Shown: positions 44,426 through 52,106 of the stretch, in pieces | Numbering within the stretch: position 1 is the first letter of the stretch | Layout: each line of letters begins with the position of its first letter | DNA from: Mannheimia indoligenes | Lineage (GTDB): Bacteria > Pseudomonadota > Gammaproteobacteria > Enterobacterales > Pasteurellaceae | Assembly (NCBI RefSeq): GCF_036880405.1 | Contig: NZ_JBAJJM010000004.1 | Span: 62,001-126,000, forward strand | Direction: 5' to 3' | DNA length: 64,000 nt | Position numbers and translations under genes: made by a program | Notes under the pieces: model-generated | Seen by the model: only the letters and a program-made list of their open reading frames with translations | Database searches by the model: none | Told to the model about the DNA's origin: nothing

Positions 44426-44496
44426 TGGTTACCTTGAGAAAATAGTGGTTTTTCTCTACAATATTGCCTTTTAATTTAGAGAATTGAGACAACATT

Positions 44497-45081
44497 GTGT
44501 CAGAAATTAAGTTGATTGTCGGGCTTGCCAACCCCGGAGCAAAATATGAAGAGACTCGTCATAATGCAGGCGAGTGGCTGATTAACGAACTTGCTCGAAT
44601 GTATAATGTGAGCCTAAAAGAAGAGGCTAAATATTTCGGTAAAGTGGCTAAAATTAATACTGCTCAAGGCGAAGTGCGTTTGTTAGTGCCGACCACTTTT
44701 ATGAATTTAAGTGGCAAAGCAGTGGGAGCGTTAGCAAATTTTTATCGCATCAAACCAGAAGAAATTTTGGTGGCTCACGATGAGCTAGATCTTCCGCCCG
44801 GTTCAGTTAAGTTGAAAAAAGGTGGCGGACACGGCGGACACAACGGCTTAAAAGATATTATTGCCGCCCTTGGCAATAATAAAGAGTTCTACCGTGTGCG
44901 AATCGGGATTGGACATCCGGGGCATAAAGATATGGTGGCTGCTTATGTTTTAGGTAAGCCTTCACCGAGCGATCAGACATTACTGAATAGTGCGGTGGAT
45001 GAAGCCGCACGTTGCGTAGAGATTTTATTTAAAGACGGAATGGTTAAGGCAACTAACCGTTTAAATGGTTTTAAAGCATAA
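44497..45081 (+). CDS. pth: Peptidyl-tRNA hydrolase
   Basis: Pth frees tRNA from peptidyl-tRNA dropped by ribosomes. The 194-residue protein matches E. coli Pth (194) exactly in length and has VGLANPG, the catalytic histidine in ETRHNAGEW, FMNLSGKAV, HDELDLPPG and KKGGGHGGHNGLKDI. The start is GTG 44497; no ATG gives the conserved N-terminus. The ribosome site is weak (GAGACA), which with GTG suggests modest translation. ychF follows, as in most gamma-proteobacteria, after two palindromic repeats. Confidence 0.97.
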   Translation: MSEIKLIVGLANPGAKYEETRHNAGEWLINELARMYNVSLKEEAKYFGKVAKINTAQGEVRLLVPTTFMNLSGKAVGALANFYRIKPEEILVAHDELDLPPGSVKLKKGGGHGGHNGLKDIIAALGNNKEFYRVRIGIGHPGHKDMVAAYVLGKPSPSDQTLLNSAVDEAARCVEILFKDGMVKATNRLNGFKA

Positions 45082-45084
45082 AAT

Positions 45085-45150
45085 GTAGGGGCGAATTGCA
45101 ATTCGCCCTGTTCTCACCCTTGATAGGGCAAATTGCAATTTGCTCCTACA
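45085..45150. repeat. Two adjacent TAGGGGC-family palindromes between pth and ychF
   Basis: The first unit has the perfect 20-bp palindrome GGGCGAATTGCAATTCGCCC at 45089-45108, preceded by TGTAG. The second runs from TAGGGCAAATTG (45124-45135) into CAATTTGCTCCTACA (45136-45150), with one unpaired base. The second copy runs straight into an uptake sequence (ACAAGCGGTC). Confidence 0.85.
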
Positions 45151-45195
45151 AGCGGTCAAATTTTCACAAAATTTTGTAATTTAAAGGAACAAAAA

Positions 45196-46287
45196 ATGGG
45201 ATTTAAATGTGGCATCGTCGGTTTACCAAATGTAGGTAAATCCACCCTTTTCAACGCATTAACTAAAGCAGGTATCGAGGCGGCGAACTATCCGTTCTGT
45301 ACGATTGAGCCAAACACAGGGGTTGTGCCAATGCCAGATCCTCGCTTAGATGCGTTGGCAGAAATCGTGAAACCTGAGCGTGTTTTACCAACCACAATGG
45401 AATTTGTGGACATCGCAGGTTTAGTTGCCGGTGCAAGCAAAGGCGAAGGTTTGGGTAACAAATTCTTGGCAAATATTCGTGAAACCGATGCAATCGGGCA
45501 CGTTGTGCGTTGTTTTGAAAATGATGACATCGTTCACGTGGCAGGCAAAATTGACCCGGCAGACGATATCGAAATTATCAACACCGAATTAGCCCTCGCA
45601 GATTTAGACAGCTGCGAACGTGCGATTCAGCGTTTACAAAAACGTGCAAAAGGTGGCGATAAAGACGCTAAATTTGAATTATCCATTATGGAAAAAATTC
45701 TGCCGGTGCTTGAAAACGCCGGAATGATCCGCTCTGTTGATTTAGATAAAGATGAATTGCACGCCATTAAAGGTTACAACTTCTTAACCTTAAAACCGAC
45801 AATGTACATCGCTAACGTAAACGAAGATGGTTTTGAAAACAACCCATATCTTGATCGTGTGCGTGAAATTGCCGAAAAAGAAGGGGCGGTGGTAGTGCCG
45901 GTGTGTGCGGCGATTGAATCGGAAATTGCAGAACTTGATGACGAAGAAAAAGTGGAATTTCTGCAGGATTTAGGCATTGAAGAGCCGGGCTTGAATCGCG
46001 TAATTCGTGCCGGTTATGCGTTGTTAAATCTTCAAACTTACTTCACCGCAGGCGTGAAAGAAGTGCGTGCTTGGACAGTTTCAGTAGGGGCAACTGCACC
46101 AAAAGCGGCGGCGGTAATCCATACGGACTTTGAGAAAGGTTTTATTCGTGCAGAAGTGATTGCTTACCAAGATTTCATTGATAACAAAGGCGAAGCCGGT
46201 GCGAAAGAAGCTGGTAAATGGCGTTTGGAAGGAAAAGAGTATATCGTTCAAGACGGCGATGTAATGCACTTCCGTTTCAATGTGTAA
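45196..46287 (+). CDS. ychF: Ribosome-binding ATPase YchF
   Basis: YchF is an Obg-like protein that prefers ATP over GTP and binds ribosomes. I choose ATG 45196 (MGFKCGIVGLPNVGKSTLF), with AAAGGAAC upstream; the frame is open 63 bases further back. The 363-residue protein has the P-loop GLPNVGKS, ANYPFCTIEPNTG, the DIAGLVAGASKGEGLGN switch II region, and a C-terminal TGS domain (LQTYFTAGVKEVRAWTV, YIVQDGDVMHFRFNV). The expected NKxD specificity motif is replaced by NVNE, as in the ATP-using Ola1/YchF branch. Confidence 0.97.
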   Translation: MGFKCGIVGLPNVGKSTLFNALTKAGIEAANYPFCTIEPNTGVVPMPDPRLDALAEIVKPERVLPTTMEFVDIAGLVAGASKGEGLGNKFLANIRETDAIGHVVRCFENDDIVHVAGKIDPADDIEIINTELALADLDSCERAIQRLQKRAKGGDKDAKFELSIMEKILPVLENAGMIRSVDLDKDELHAIKGYNFLTLKPTMYIANVNEDGFENNPYLDRVREIAEKEGAVVVPVCAAIESEIAELDDEEKVEFLQDLGIEEPGLNRVIRAGYALLNLQTYFTAGVKEVRAWTVSVGATAPKAAAVIHTDFEKGFIRAEVIAYQDFIDNKGEAGAKEAGKWRLEGKEYIVQDGDVMHFRFNV

Positions 46288-46304
46288 TTTGTAAAATTTA
46301 GTTG

Positions 46305-46334
46305 AAAAAAGACCGCTTGCAAGCGGTCTTTTTT
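46305..46334. terminator. Uptake-sequence-pair terminator (30-bp perfect palindrome) after ychF
   Basis: AAAAAAGACCGCTTG (46305-46319) is followed directly by CAAGCGGTCTTTTTT (46320-46334). Both halves are full uptake-sequence cores, and the A- and T-runs make it a bidirectional terminator for ychF and the convergent SIMPL gene, whose stop is 2 bases away. Confidence 0.93.
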
Positions 46335-46336
46335 GC

Positions 46337-47092
46337 TTAATTAATTGCGTATTGAATGGTTACCACCAAGCGAACTTTTTTGTCGATGGTTGAAGTATCG
46401 TAACTACCGCCGTAGCTATCATCACTATCTTCGGTGTTTGGGCGGCTTGATTTAATATCAAATGAACCTTGTGAGGCAGAGCGTAATAAGCCAACTTTCA
46501 CATTACTGGTTTTGGCAAATTCTTCTGCTCGCACGTAGGCATCTTGGGTTGCTTTAGCAATTAAATCACGTTTGATTTCTTCCAAATTCTCTAAATAATA
46601 ATCGGGCTGGCTAAAATCAATTGCTTCGTTTTCAGCCCGTAAGAATTGGATTTTTGATAATCCGTTTTGTAATTTGGCTAGGTCTTTGGTTGAAAGCACA
46701 ATAGAACGTGTTGCGTTATAACCATTTTGACGAGAACGATCTTTACCAAACTCATCTACATAGTACTCTGTTCTCTCATTCACGGAAAGCTCGGTAATTT
46801 CACGTTCTTCATCCACAAAATCTTGTTCTTTCAGAAACTTAACTGCGTGGTTCAGATTTTGCTGATTAGCTTTCATTGCATCGTTATAAGTTAATCCCCA
46901 ACCGAAAATAGATACCCGCCAAGTACCTAGTGTCGCTTTATGTTCAGCTTCTGCAAGCCCTTTTACGGTAATCACACCTGTTTGTTGTAAATTTTTAAAT
47001 TGATGTCCAAGAATAAAGGCGGCAGCCATCAAACCTACGGCTAAAATAACACCAAAAATGGCAAGATAACGGTTATTAGAAGTTAAAGACAT
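46337..47092 (-). CDS. Membrane-anchored SIMPL-domain (DUF541) protein
   Basis: The 251-residue protein has one N-terminal membrane helix (LAIFGVILAVGLMAAAFILGHQF) and no clear cleavage site, then a SIMPL domain: GVITVKGLAEAEHKATLGTW, LKEQDFVDEEREITELSVN and the late block LIAKATQDAYVRAEEFAKTSNVKVG. The C-terminus ends TSTIDKKVRLVVTIQYAIN, the closing strand typical of YggE-like proteins. It has the same length as the SIMPL protein at 18238 but is clearly different in sequence and anchoring. Function unknown; envelope stress is a common suggestion for the family. Confidence 0.85.
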   Translation of the reverse strand: MSLTSNNRYLAIFGVILAVGLMAAAFILGHQFKNLQQTGVITVKGLAEAEHKATLGTWRVSIFGWGLTYNDAMKANQQNLNHAVKFLKEQDFVDEEREITELSVNERTEYYVDEFGKDRSRQNGYNATRSIVLSTKDLAKLQNGLSKIQFLRAENEAIDFSQPDYYLENLEEIKRDLIAKATQDAYVRAEEFAKTSNVKVGLLRSASQGSFDIKSSRPNTEDSDDSYGGSYDTSTIDKKVRLVVTIQYAIN

Positions 47093-47265
47093 AATGTTTC
47101 CTTGAAAAGTAAAGTAATTACGAAAGATTATACTTTATTGAATTGTGAAAATAGGTAACAAGCGGTTAAATTTTATAAAAATTTTGCAAAATAAGCTCCA
47201 AATGAATAACTCTTGAGGGTTATTTATAAAAAATTAGGCTTTTTTTTAATCATACGCACCCTAAA

Positions 47266-47287
47266 AATTTGAATTAGATCACAAATT
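47266..47287. promoter_or_regulatory. Candidate CRP-binding site upstream of lctP
   Basis: TTTGA-ATTAGA-TCACA (47268-47283) matches the TGTGA-N6-TCACA consensus at nine of ten positions, and symmetry extends outward (AAATTTGA and TCACAAATTT). It is centred about 60 bases before the expected start site of the promoter at 47300-47328, a class I position. Confidence 0.6.
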
Positions 47288-47299
47288 TACAACAAGTTA

Positions 47300-47328
47300 G
47301 TTACATCGCTTTTTTTAATCTGTAGAAT
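47300..47328 (+). promoter_or_regulatory. Candidate lctP promoter
   Basis: GTTACA (47300-47305) and TAGAAT (47323-47328) are separated by 17 bases. They lie just downstream of the CRP-like site and about 55 bases before the lctP start codon. Confidence 0.5.
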
Positions 47329-47381
47329 GCGTAACCTGTCCGACCACTCAGGTCATTTTATAATCATAAATGAGGTGTTCT

Positions 47382-48986
47382 ATGGCTCTTTTTCTGAGCA
47401 TTTTCCCAATTGTTTTACTGATTTATTTAATGGTAAAACGCAATGCGTTGCCGTCTTATGTGGCTCTTCCACTGACAGCTTTACTTATTTTTATTCTTCA
47501 ACTTACCTATTTTGGTAACGATGTTACATTAGTCTTTGCAAATATTATTGCAGGTTTAGGTGATGTATTAACGCCGATTACTGTAGTATTCGGTGCAATT
47601 TTATTTAACCGTTTCTCTGAAGTATCCGGTGCAACTAACACAATGCGTAAATGGTTGGGAGCAATCAATCCAAACCCGGTTGCACAGTTAATGATTATCG
47701 GTTGGGCATTTGCATTTATGATTGAAGGTGCATCCGGTTTCGGTACGCCTGCTGCTATTGCGGCTCCAATCTTAGTTGGTTTAGGTTTTAAACCATTACA
47801 AGTAGCTATGTTAGCGTTAGTGATGAACTCTGTACCGGTTTCATTTGGTGCAGTAGGTACGCCAACGTGGTTCGGTATGGGACCATTATTAAAAGATGGT
47901 TTATTAAGTGATGCACAAGTGCTTGAAATCGGCTCTATAACCGCTCTAATTCACTCAATTGCGGCATTCATTATTCCAATTATGGCATTGCGTTTAATTG
48001 TAAGCTGGAAAGAAATTCGTCAGAATATTGTGTTTATCTACATTAGTATTCTAGCTTGTGTTGTGCCTTACTTTATTATTGCTCAATTTAACTATGAATT
48101 CCCTTCATTAGTGGCAGGTGCAATTGGTTTATTGGTTTCTGTATTTGTAGCAAATGCAGGTATTGGTTTAGCGAAAACTGAGAATAATCTTGCAGGCGAA
48201 AAAGCAACTTTTGGTGAAGTAGCAAAAGCATTATTACCAACAGGTTTGTTAATCTTCATCTTAGTGATTACCCGTATTCAACAACTTCCACTTAAAGCGT
48301 GGTTGAATGATGCGACGACTTGGATTGCAAGTTCACTAGGTTTTGCTAACTTTGAAATCAGCCAAGGTTTGATTTTCGCACTGAAAAATATTTTAGGCAC
48401 GAACGTTGCAACCAGCTATAAGTTACTTTATGTACCGGCATTAATTCCGTTTGTGATTACAGTATTAATCTGCTTACCGATTTTCTCGGTATCCGCTAGA
48501 AATACCAAAGATATTTTCGGTACATCGTTAAGCCAAGTTAAAAAACCATTTTTAGCCCTTTTAGGTGCAATTATTATGGTAAAATTAATGTTGATTGGTG
48601 GCTCAGAGTCAATGGTGCAAGTTATCGGCAGAAGTTTTGCAGAGTTCACAGGCCAATCTTGGACATTATTTGCGTCATTCTTAGGTGCAATCGGTGCGTT
48701 CTTCTCAGGTTCTAACACGGTATCTAACTTAACCTTCGGTACAGTACAATACGCAACAGCACAACAAGTTGGTTTATCAGTAACCCTAATCTTAGCATTA
48801 CAATCTGTAGGTGGTGCAATGGGTAATATGGTGTGTATCAATAACATTGTTGCGGTATGTTCAGTAACAGGTATCGAAAAACAAGAGGGTACTATCATTA
48901 AGAAAACGGTTGTTCCGATGGTTGTATATGGTGTAATTGCCGCAGTTGCTGCACTATTAATAGTACCAATCTTCTATAATGTGTAA
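47382..48986 (+). CDS. lctP: L-lactate permease
   Basis: This LctP-family carrier imports lactate with protons. I choose ATG 47382 (MALFLSIFPIVLLIYLM) because GAGGT lies 7 bases upstream; an in-frame ATG 12 bases earlier overlaps that site. The 534-residue protein has about thirteen helices and the family blocks MIEGASGFGTPAAIAAPILVG and FFSGSNTVSNLTFG, the latter before the last helices, plus VGGAMGNMVCINNIVAVC. It precedes lutABC in the same direction, giving import plus oxidation of L-lactate. Lactate is the main carbon source of many Pasteurellaceae in their hosts. Confidence 0.95.
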   Translation: MALFLSIFPIVLLIYLMVKRNALPSYVALPLTALLIFILQLTYFGNDVTLVFANIIAGLGDVLTPITVVFGAILFNRFSEVSGATNTMRKWLGAINPNPVAQLMIIGWAFAFMIEGASGFGTPAAIAAPILVGLGFKPLQVAMLALVMNSVPVSFGAVGTPTWFGMGPLLKDGLLSDAQVLEIGSITALIHSIAAFIIPIMALRLIVSWKEIRQNIVFIYISILACVVPYFIIAQFNYEFPSLVAGAIGLLVSVFVANAGIGLAKTENNLAGEKATFGEVAKALLPTGLLIFILVITRIQQLPLKAWLNDATTWIASSLGFANFEISQGLIFALKNILGTNVATSYKLLYVPALIPFVITVLICLPIFSVSARNTKDIFGTSLSQVKKPFLALLGAIIMVKLMLIGGSESMVQVIGRSFAEFTGQSWTLFASFLGAIGAFFSGSNTVSNLTFGTVQYATAQQVGLSVTLILALQSVGGAMGNMVCINNIVAVCSVTGIEKQEGTIIKKTVVPMVVYGVIAAVAALLIVPIFYNV

Positions 48987-49014
48987 CCGGATAGTTAATA
49001 TCTAATGAAGATAA

Positions 49015-49063
49015 AAAGGAAGCGGTCAGATTTTGCTGATGTTTTGCAAATCGCCCTTCCTTT
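49015..49063 (+). terminator. Hairpin between lctP and lutA
   Basis: AAAGGAAG (49015-49022) and CTTCCTTT (49056-49063) can pair around a 33-base loop that contains an uptake-sequence core. The tail has few T residues, so any termination would be partial. Confidence 0.35.
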
Positions 49064-49120
49064 CTCTGTCTTAAAAAGAACAGTCTGAGTTTAATTTTTA
49101 TTTTTATTGTGGGGTTCTTT

Positions 49121-49852
49121 ATGAACGTTAATTTCTATGTAACCTGCATTGCAGATGTGATGAAAGCAGGGGTTGCGAAAAACTCCGTACTTTTATTGGA
49201 AAAATTAGGTTGTAAAATCACCTTTTTAGAAAAGCAGGGGTGCTGTGGGCAACCTGCAATTAATAGTGGATATACAAAGCAAGCTTTATCGGGTATGAAA
49301 AACTTGGTAGAAACCTTTGAAGCAAATGATTACCCGATTGTTGCTCCTGCGGGTTCTTGTGTTTATGCGATTAAAACCTACCCTGAGCATTTTGAACGTT
49401 TCGGTGAAGCTGAATGGGCGGTGCGTGCGAAGAAGGTAGCTGATCGTTTTCACGATTTAACCGATTTTATTGTGAATAAATTAGGTGTTACTGATGTGGG
49501 TGCTTACCTACCGGGTAAAGCGGTTTATCACCCGTCTTGTAGTTTATTCCGCAAATTAGGTATTAAGGAAGAGCCGATTACCTTATTAAAAAATGTAAAA
49601 GGCTTAGAGTTATTACCAATTAAAAACCAAGAAACTTGCTGTGGTTTTGGTGGTACATTCTCAGTCAAAATGGCGGAAATTTCCGGTGAAATGGTAAAAG
49701 AGAAAGTGGCAAATGTGGATACCGATGAGCCGGATTATTTGATCGGGGCAGATGTAAGCTGCTTGATGAACATCGGTGGTCGCTTAAGTCGTGAAGGCAA
49801 AGAGATCAAAGTGATGCACATTGCAGAAGTGTTAATGCAGGGAGGAAAATAA
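49121..49852 (+). CDS. lutA: L-lactate oxidation complex subunit LutA (LldE)
   Basis: LutA is one of three subunits of the iron-sulfur L-lactate dehydrogenase complex LutABC. I choose ATG 49121 (MNVNFYVTCIADVMKAGVAKN), though the ribosome site (GGGGTT) is weak. The 243-residue protein has two cysteine-rich CCG domains: CCGQPAINSGY in the first half and HPSCSLFRKLGI with CCGFGGTFSVK in the second. The domains resemble those of heterodisulfide reductase subunit B and glycolate oxidase subunit F. lutB follows with a single base gap and a strong site GGAGG. Confidence 0.95.
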   Translation: MNVNFYVTCIADVMKAGVAKNSVLLLEKLGCKITFLEKQGCCGQPAINSGYTKQALSGMKNLVETFEANDYPIVAPAGSCVYAIKTYPEHFERFGEAEWAVRAKKVADRFHDLTDFIVNKLGVTDVGAYLPGKAVYHPSCSLFRKLGIKEEPITLLKNVKGLELLPIKNQETCCGFGGTFSVKMAEISGEMVKEKVANVDTDEPDYLIGADVSCLMNIGGRLSREGKEIKVMHIAEVLMQGGK

Positions 49853-49853
49853 T

Positions 49854-51263
49854 ATGTCTTATTTACAAACCAATACCCTGCCTTTTAAGCAACGTGTTGA
49901 ACAACAGGTTAATAATGAAGTTGTTCGTAAAGCCTTAGTAAAAGCTCAAGAAACTATCGGTGCAAACCGTCAGCGTATGGTGGACGAGTTAGGCAACTGG
50001 GAAGAGTGGCGTGATGATGCGAAAGCAATTCGTAATCACGTTTTAGCCAACCTTGATGCTTACCTTTACCAATTAAGTGAAAAAGTAACTCAAAACGGCG
50101 GGCACGTTTTCTTCGCAGAAACAGCAGAAGAAGCAACAAATTACATCAAAAATGTGGCGAAAGCGAAAAACGCGAAAAAGATTGTAAAATCTAAATCAAT
50201 GGTAACCGAAGAGATCGGAATGAACCACGTTTTAGAGGCAGAAGGCATTAAGGTGGTGGAAACCGACTTAGGTGAATATCTGCTGCAAATTGTGGGCGAT
50301 AAACCTTCTCATATTGTTGTACCTGCAATCCACAAAGACCGTTATAGAATCCGTCAAGAAATGCACGATGTGCTAGGCTATGAAGGTTCAGAAACGCCAG
50401 AAGAGATGACGGCATTTGTTCGCCAAAAAATCCGTGAAGATTTCTTAGAAGCGGATATCGGCATTTCAGGCTGTAACTTTGCTGTGCCGGAAACCGGTTC
50501 TGTTTGCTTAGTAACAAATGAAGGTAACTTGCGTATGGCAACGACTGTGCCAAAAACGCATATTGCGGTAATGGGTATGGAGCGTATTGCACCCACTTTC
50601 AAAGAAGTGGATGTGTTAATTACAATGCTTGCTCGTAGTGCGGTAGGGGCAAAATTAACCGCTTATAACACTTGGCTAACAGGTCCTCGTCTTGAAGGCG
50701 AAACCGATGGTCCGGAAGAGTTCCATTTAGTGATTGTGGATAACGGTCGTTCTAAAATTTTAGAAAGCGAGTTCCAAGAAGTTTTACGCTGTATCCGCTG
50801 TGGTGCTTGTTTGAATACTTGCCCGGCTTATCGTCAAATTGGTGGACACGGTTACGGCTCAATCTATCCGGGTCCGATCGGTTCGGTAATTTCGCCATTA
50901 TTAGGTGGCTATGAAGAGTTTAAAGAGTTACCGTATGCCTGTTCACTCTGTACGGCGTGTAATAGTGTTTGCCCGGTAAAAATTCCACTGGCTCAGCTCA
51001 TCTTAAAACACCGTGAGAAAATTGCGGACGCCGGCTTAACACCAATGACAGAGCGTTTATCGATTTTCGGCTTTAACTTTGCTAACTCCCACCCAACACT
51101 TTGGAAAGTGGGTATGAATGTCGGGGCAAAAGTCGCAAGCAAATTCATTAAAAACGGTAAAGCCCCTGTGAATTTTGGTGCATTAGGCGAATGGACAAAA
51201 GCTCGTGATTTACCTCAACCAGAGGGTGAGAGCTTCCGTGATTGGTTCAACAACAGAGGTTAA
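49854..51263 (+). CDS. lutB: L-lactate oxidation complex iron-sulfur subunit LutB (LldF)
   Basis: The 469-residue subunit has an N-terminal LUD domain (AETAEEATNYIKNVAKAKNAK, SMVTEEIGMNHVL, GISGCNFAVPETGSVCLVTNEGN) and, in the last third, two [4Fe-4S] clusters of the ferredoxin type: CIRCGACLNTCP and CSLCTACNSVCP. It ends with the DUF3390-like tail of the family. It would pass electrons from lactate to the quinone pool. The gene is preceded by GGAGGAAAATAAT and lies between lutA and lutC. Confidence 0.96.
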   Translation: MSYLQTNTLPFKQRVEQQVNNEVVRKALVKAQETIGANRQRMVDELGNWEEWRDDAKAIRNHVLANLDAYLYQLSEKVTQNGGHVFFAETAEEATNYIKNVAKAKNAKKIVKSKSMVTEEIGMNHVLEAEGIKVVETDLGEYLLQIVGDKPSHIVVPAIHKDRYRIRQEMHDVLGYEGSETPEEMTAFVRQKIREDFLEADIGISGCNFAVPETGSVCLVTNEGNLRMATTVPKTHIAVMGMERIAPTFKEVDVLITMLARSAVGAKLTAYNTWLTGPRLEGETDGPEEFHLVIVDNGRSKILESEFQEVLRCIRCGACLNTCPAYRQIGGHGYGSIYPGPIGSVISPLLGGYEEFKELPYACSLCTACNSVCPVKIPLAQLILKHREKIADAGLTPMTERLSIFGFNFANSHPTLWKVGMNVGAKVASKFIKNGKAPVNFGALGEWTKARDLPQPEGESFRDWFNNRG

Positions 51264-51276
51264 GAGGAAAATTAAG

Positions 51277-51978
51277 ATGGATTTACAAAATCGTGAAAAT
51301 TTCTTAAATAAATTGGCACAGCGTATGGGCAGACCACGCCAAAATGTGCCTGAGCCAATGCCTGTGTTGGAAAACAACCACGCGATCACCCGTTTAACTG
51401 ACCGTGCTCAACCACAGCTTTGCCAAGAATTTATTGACTTTGCTCGTGTAATGATGGCAGATGTAGTGGAAGCTAAGGAAGCGGATCTACCGCAAACCAT
51501 CATTGAGATCTGCGAAAAATATGGTGGTGCAAGTGTGATCATCAATAACGATCAACGCTTAAAAGATCTTGGTATCACCTCAGCAATCCAAGCAAAATAC
51601 GAAGACAGCTATGTTTGGGATTATAACCAATCAGAAACCAACTTTGAAAAAGCCCAAAATGCGAATATCGGCGTAGTATATGGCGAATATGGCTTGGCGG
51701 AGTCTGGTGGTATTGTGTTATTTTCCGATAAAGAGTTCGGGCGTTCAGTGAGTTTATTACCTGAAAAATCGGTGGTAGTATTACGCAAAAGCACGGTATT
51801 ACCTCGTGTGGCACAGCTTGCTCAAATCCTGCACGAAAAAGCACAACGCGGCGAAAGAATGCCATCTTGTGTGAATATTATTTCAGGTCCATCAGCCACG
51901 GCAGACATTGAGTTGATTAAAGTTGTTGGCGTACACGGACCGGTAAATAAAATTTACCTAGTAATCGATGACCTATAA
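51277..51978 (+). CDS. lutC: L-lactate oxidation complex subunit LutC (LldG)
   Basis: The 233-residue protein is a stand-alone LUD-domain subunit. I choose ATG 51277 (MDLQNRENFLNKLAQRMGRPR), with AAGAGGAAAA upstream; the frame is open for 72 bases more inside lutB. Family blocks are NIGVVYGEYGLAESGGIVLFS, SLLPEKSVVVLRKSTVLPR and the terminal ISGPSATADIELIKVVGVHGP. It is the last gene of the lactate operon and ends at a strong terminator. Confidence 0.94.
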   Translation: MDLQNRENFLNKLAQRMGRPRQNVPEPMPVLENNHAITRLTDRAQPQLCQEFIDFARVMMADVVEAKEADLPQTIIEICEKYGGASVIINNDQRLKDLGITSAIQAKYEDSYVWDYNQSETNFEKAQNANIGVVYGEYGLAESGGIVLFSDKEFGRSVSLLPEKSVVVLRKSTVLPRVAQLAQILHEKAQRGERMPSCVNIISGPSATADIELIKVVGVHGPVNKIYLVIDDL

Positions 51979-51995
51979 TTGGTAAAAAAACACAG

Positions 51996-52038
51996 AAAAA
52001 TAACCGCTTGTAGCGTGATTTTACAAGCGGTTATTTTT
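51996..52038. terminator. Uptake-sequence-pair terminator after lutC
   Basis: AAAAATAACCGCTTGTA (51996-52012) and TACAAGCGGTTATTTTT (52022-52038) form a 17-bp perfect stem with a 9-base loop. It closes the lactate operon and marks the left edge of the restriction island. Confidence 0.93.
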
Positions 52039-52059
52039 TGTTTTAAAACTACTAAATTT

Positions 52060-52106
52060 AAAGGAATAGGTAATTAAGGCATAAAATTAGTTACCTATAT
52101 TCCTTT
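52060..52106 (-). terminator. Hairpin at the 3' end of hsdR
   Basis: AAAGGAATAGGTAA (52060-52073) pairs with TTACCTATATTCCTTT (52091-52106) with a two-base bulge; the hsdR stop codon lies within the loop. On the minus strand TAAATTTAG follows. It may be the terminator of the restriction operon. Confidence 0.4.

Noticed and set aside
48428..48898. 156-codon open frame opposite lctP
   Set aside because: Antisense shadow of a conserved transporter gene, with no ribosome site.
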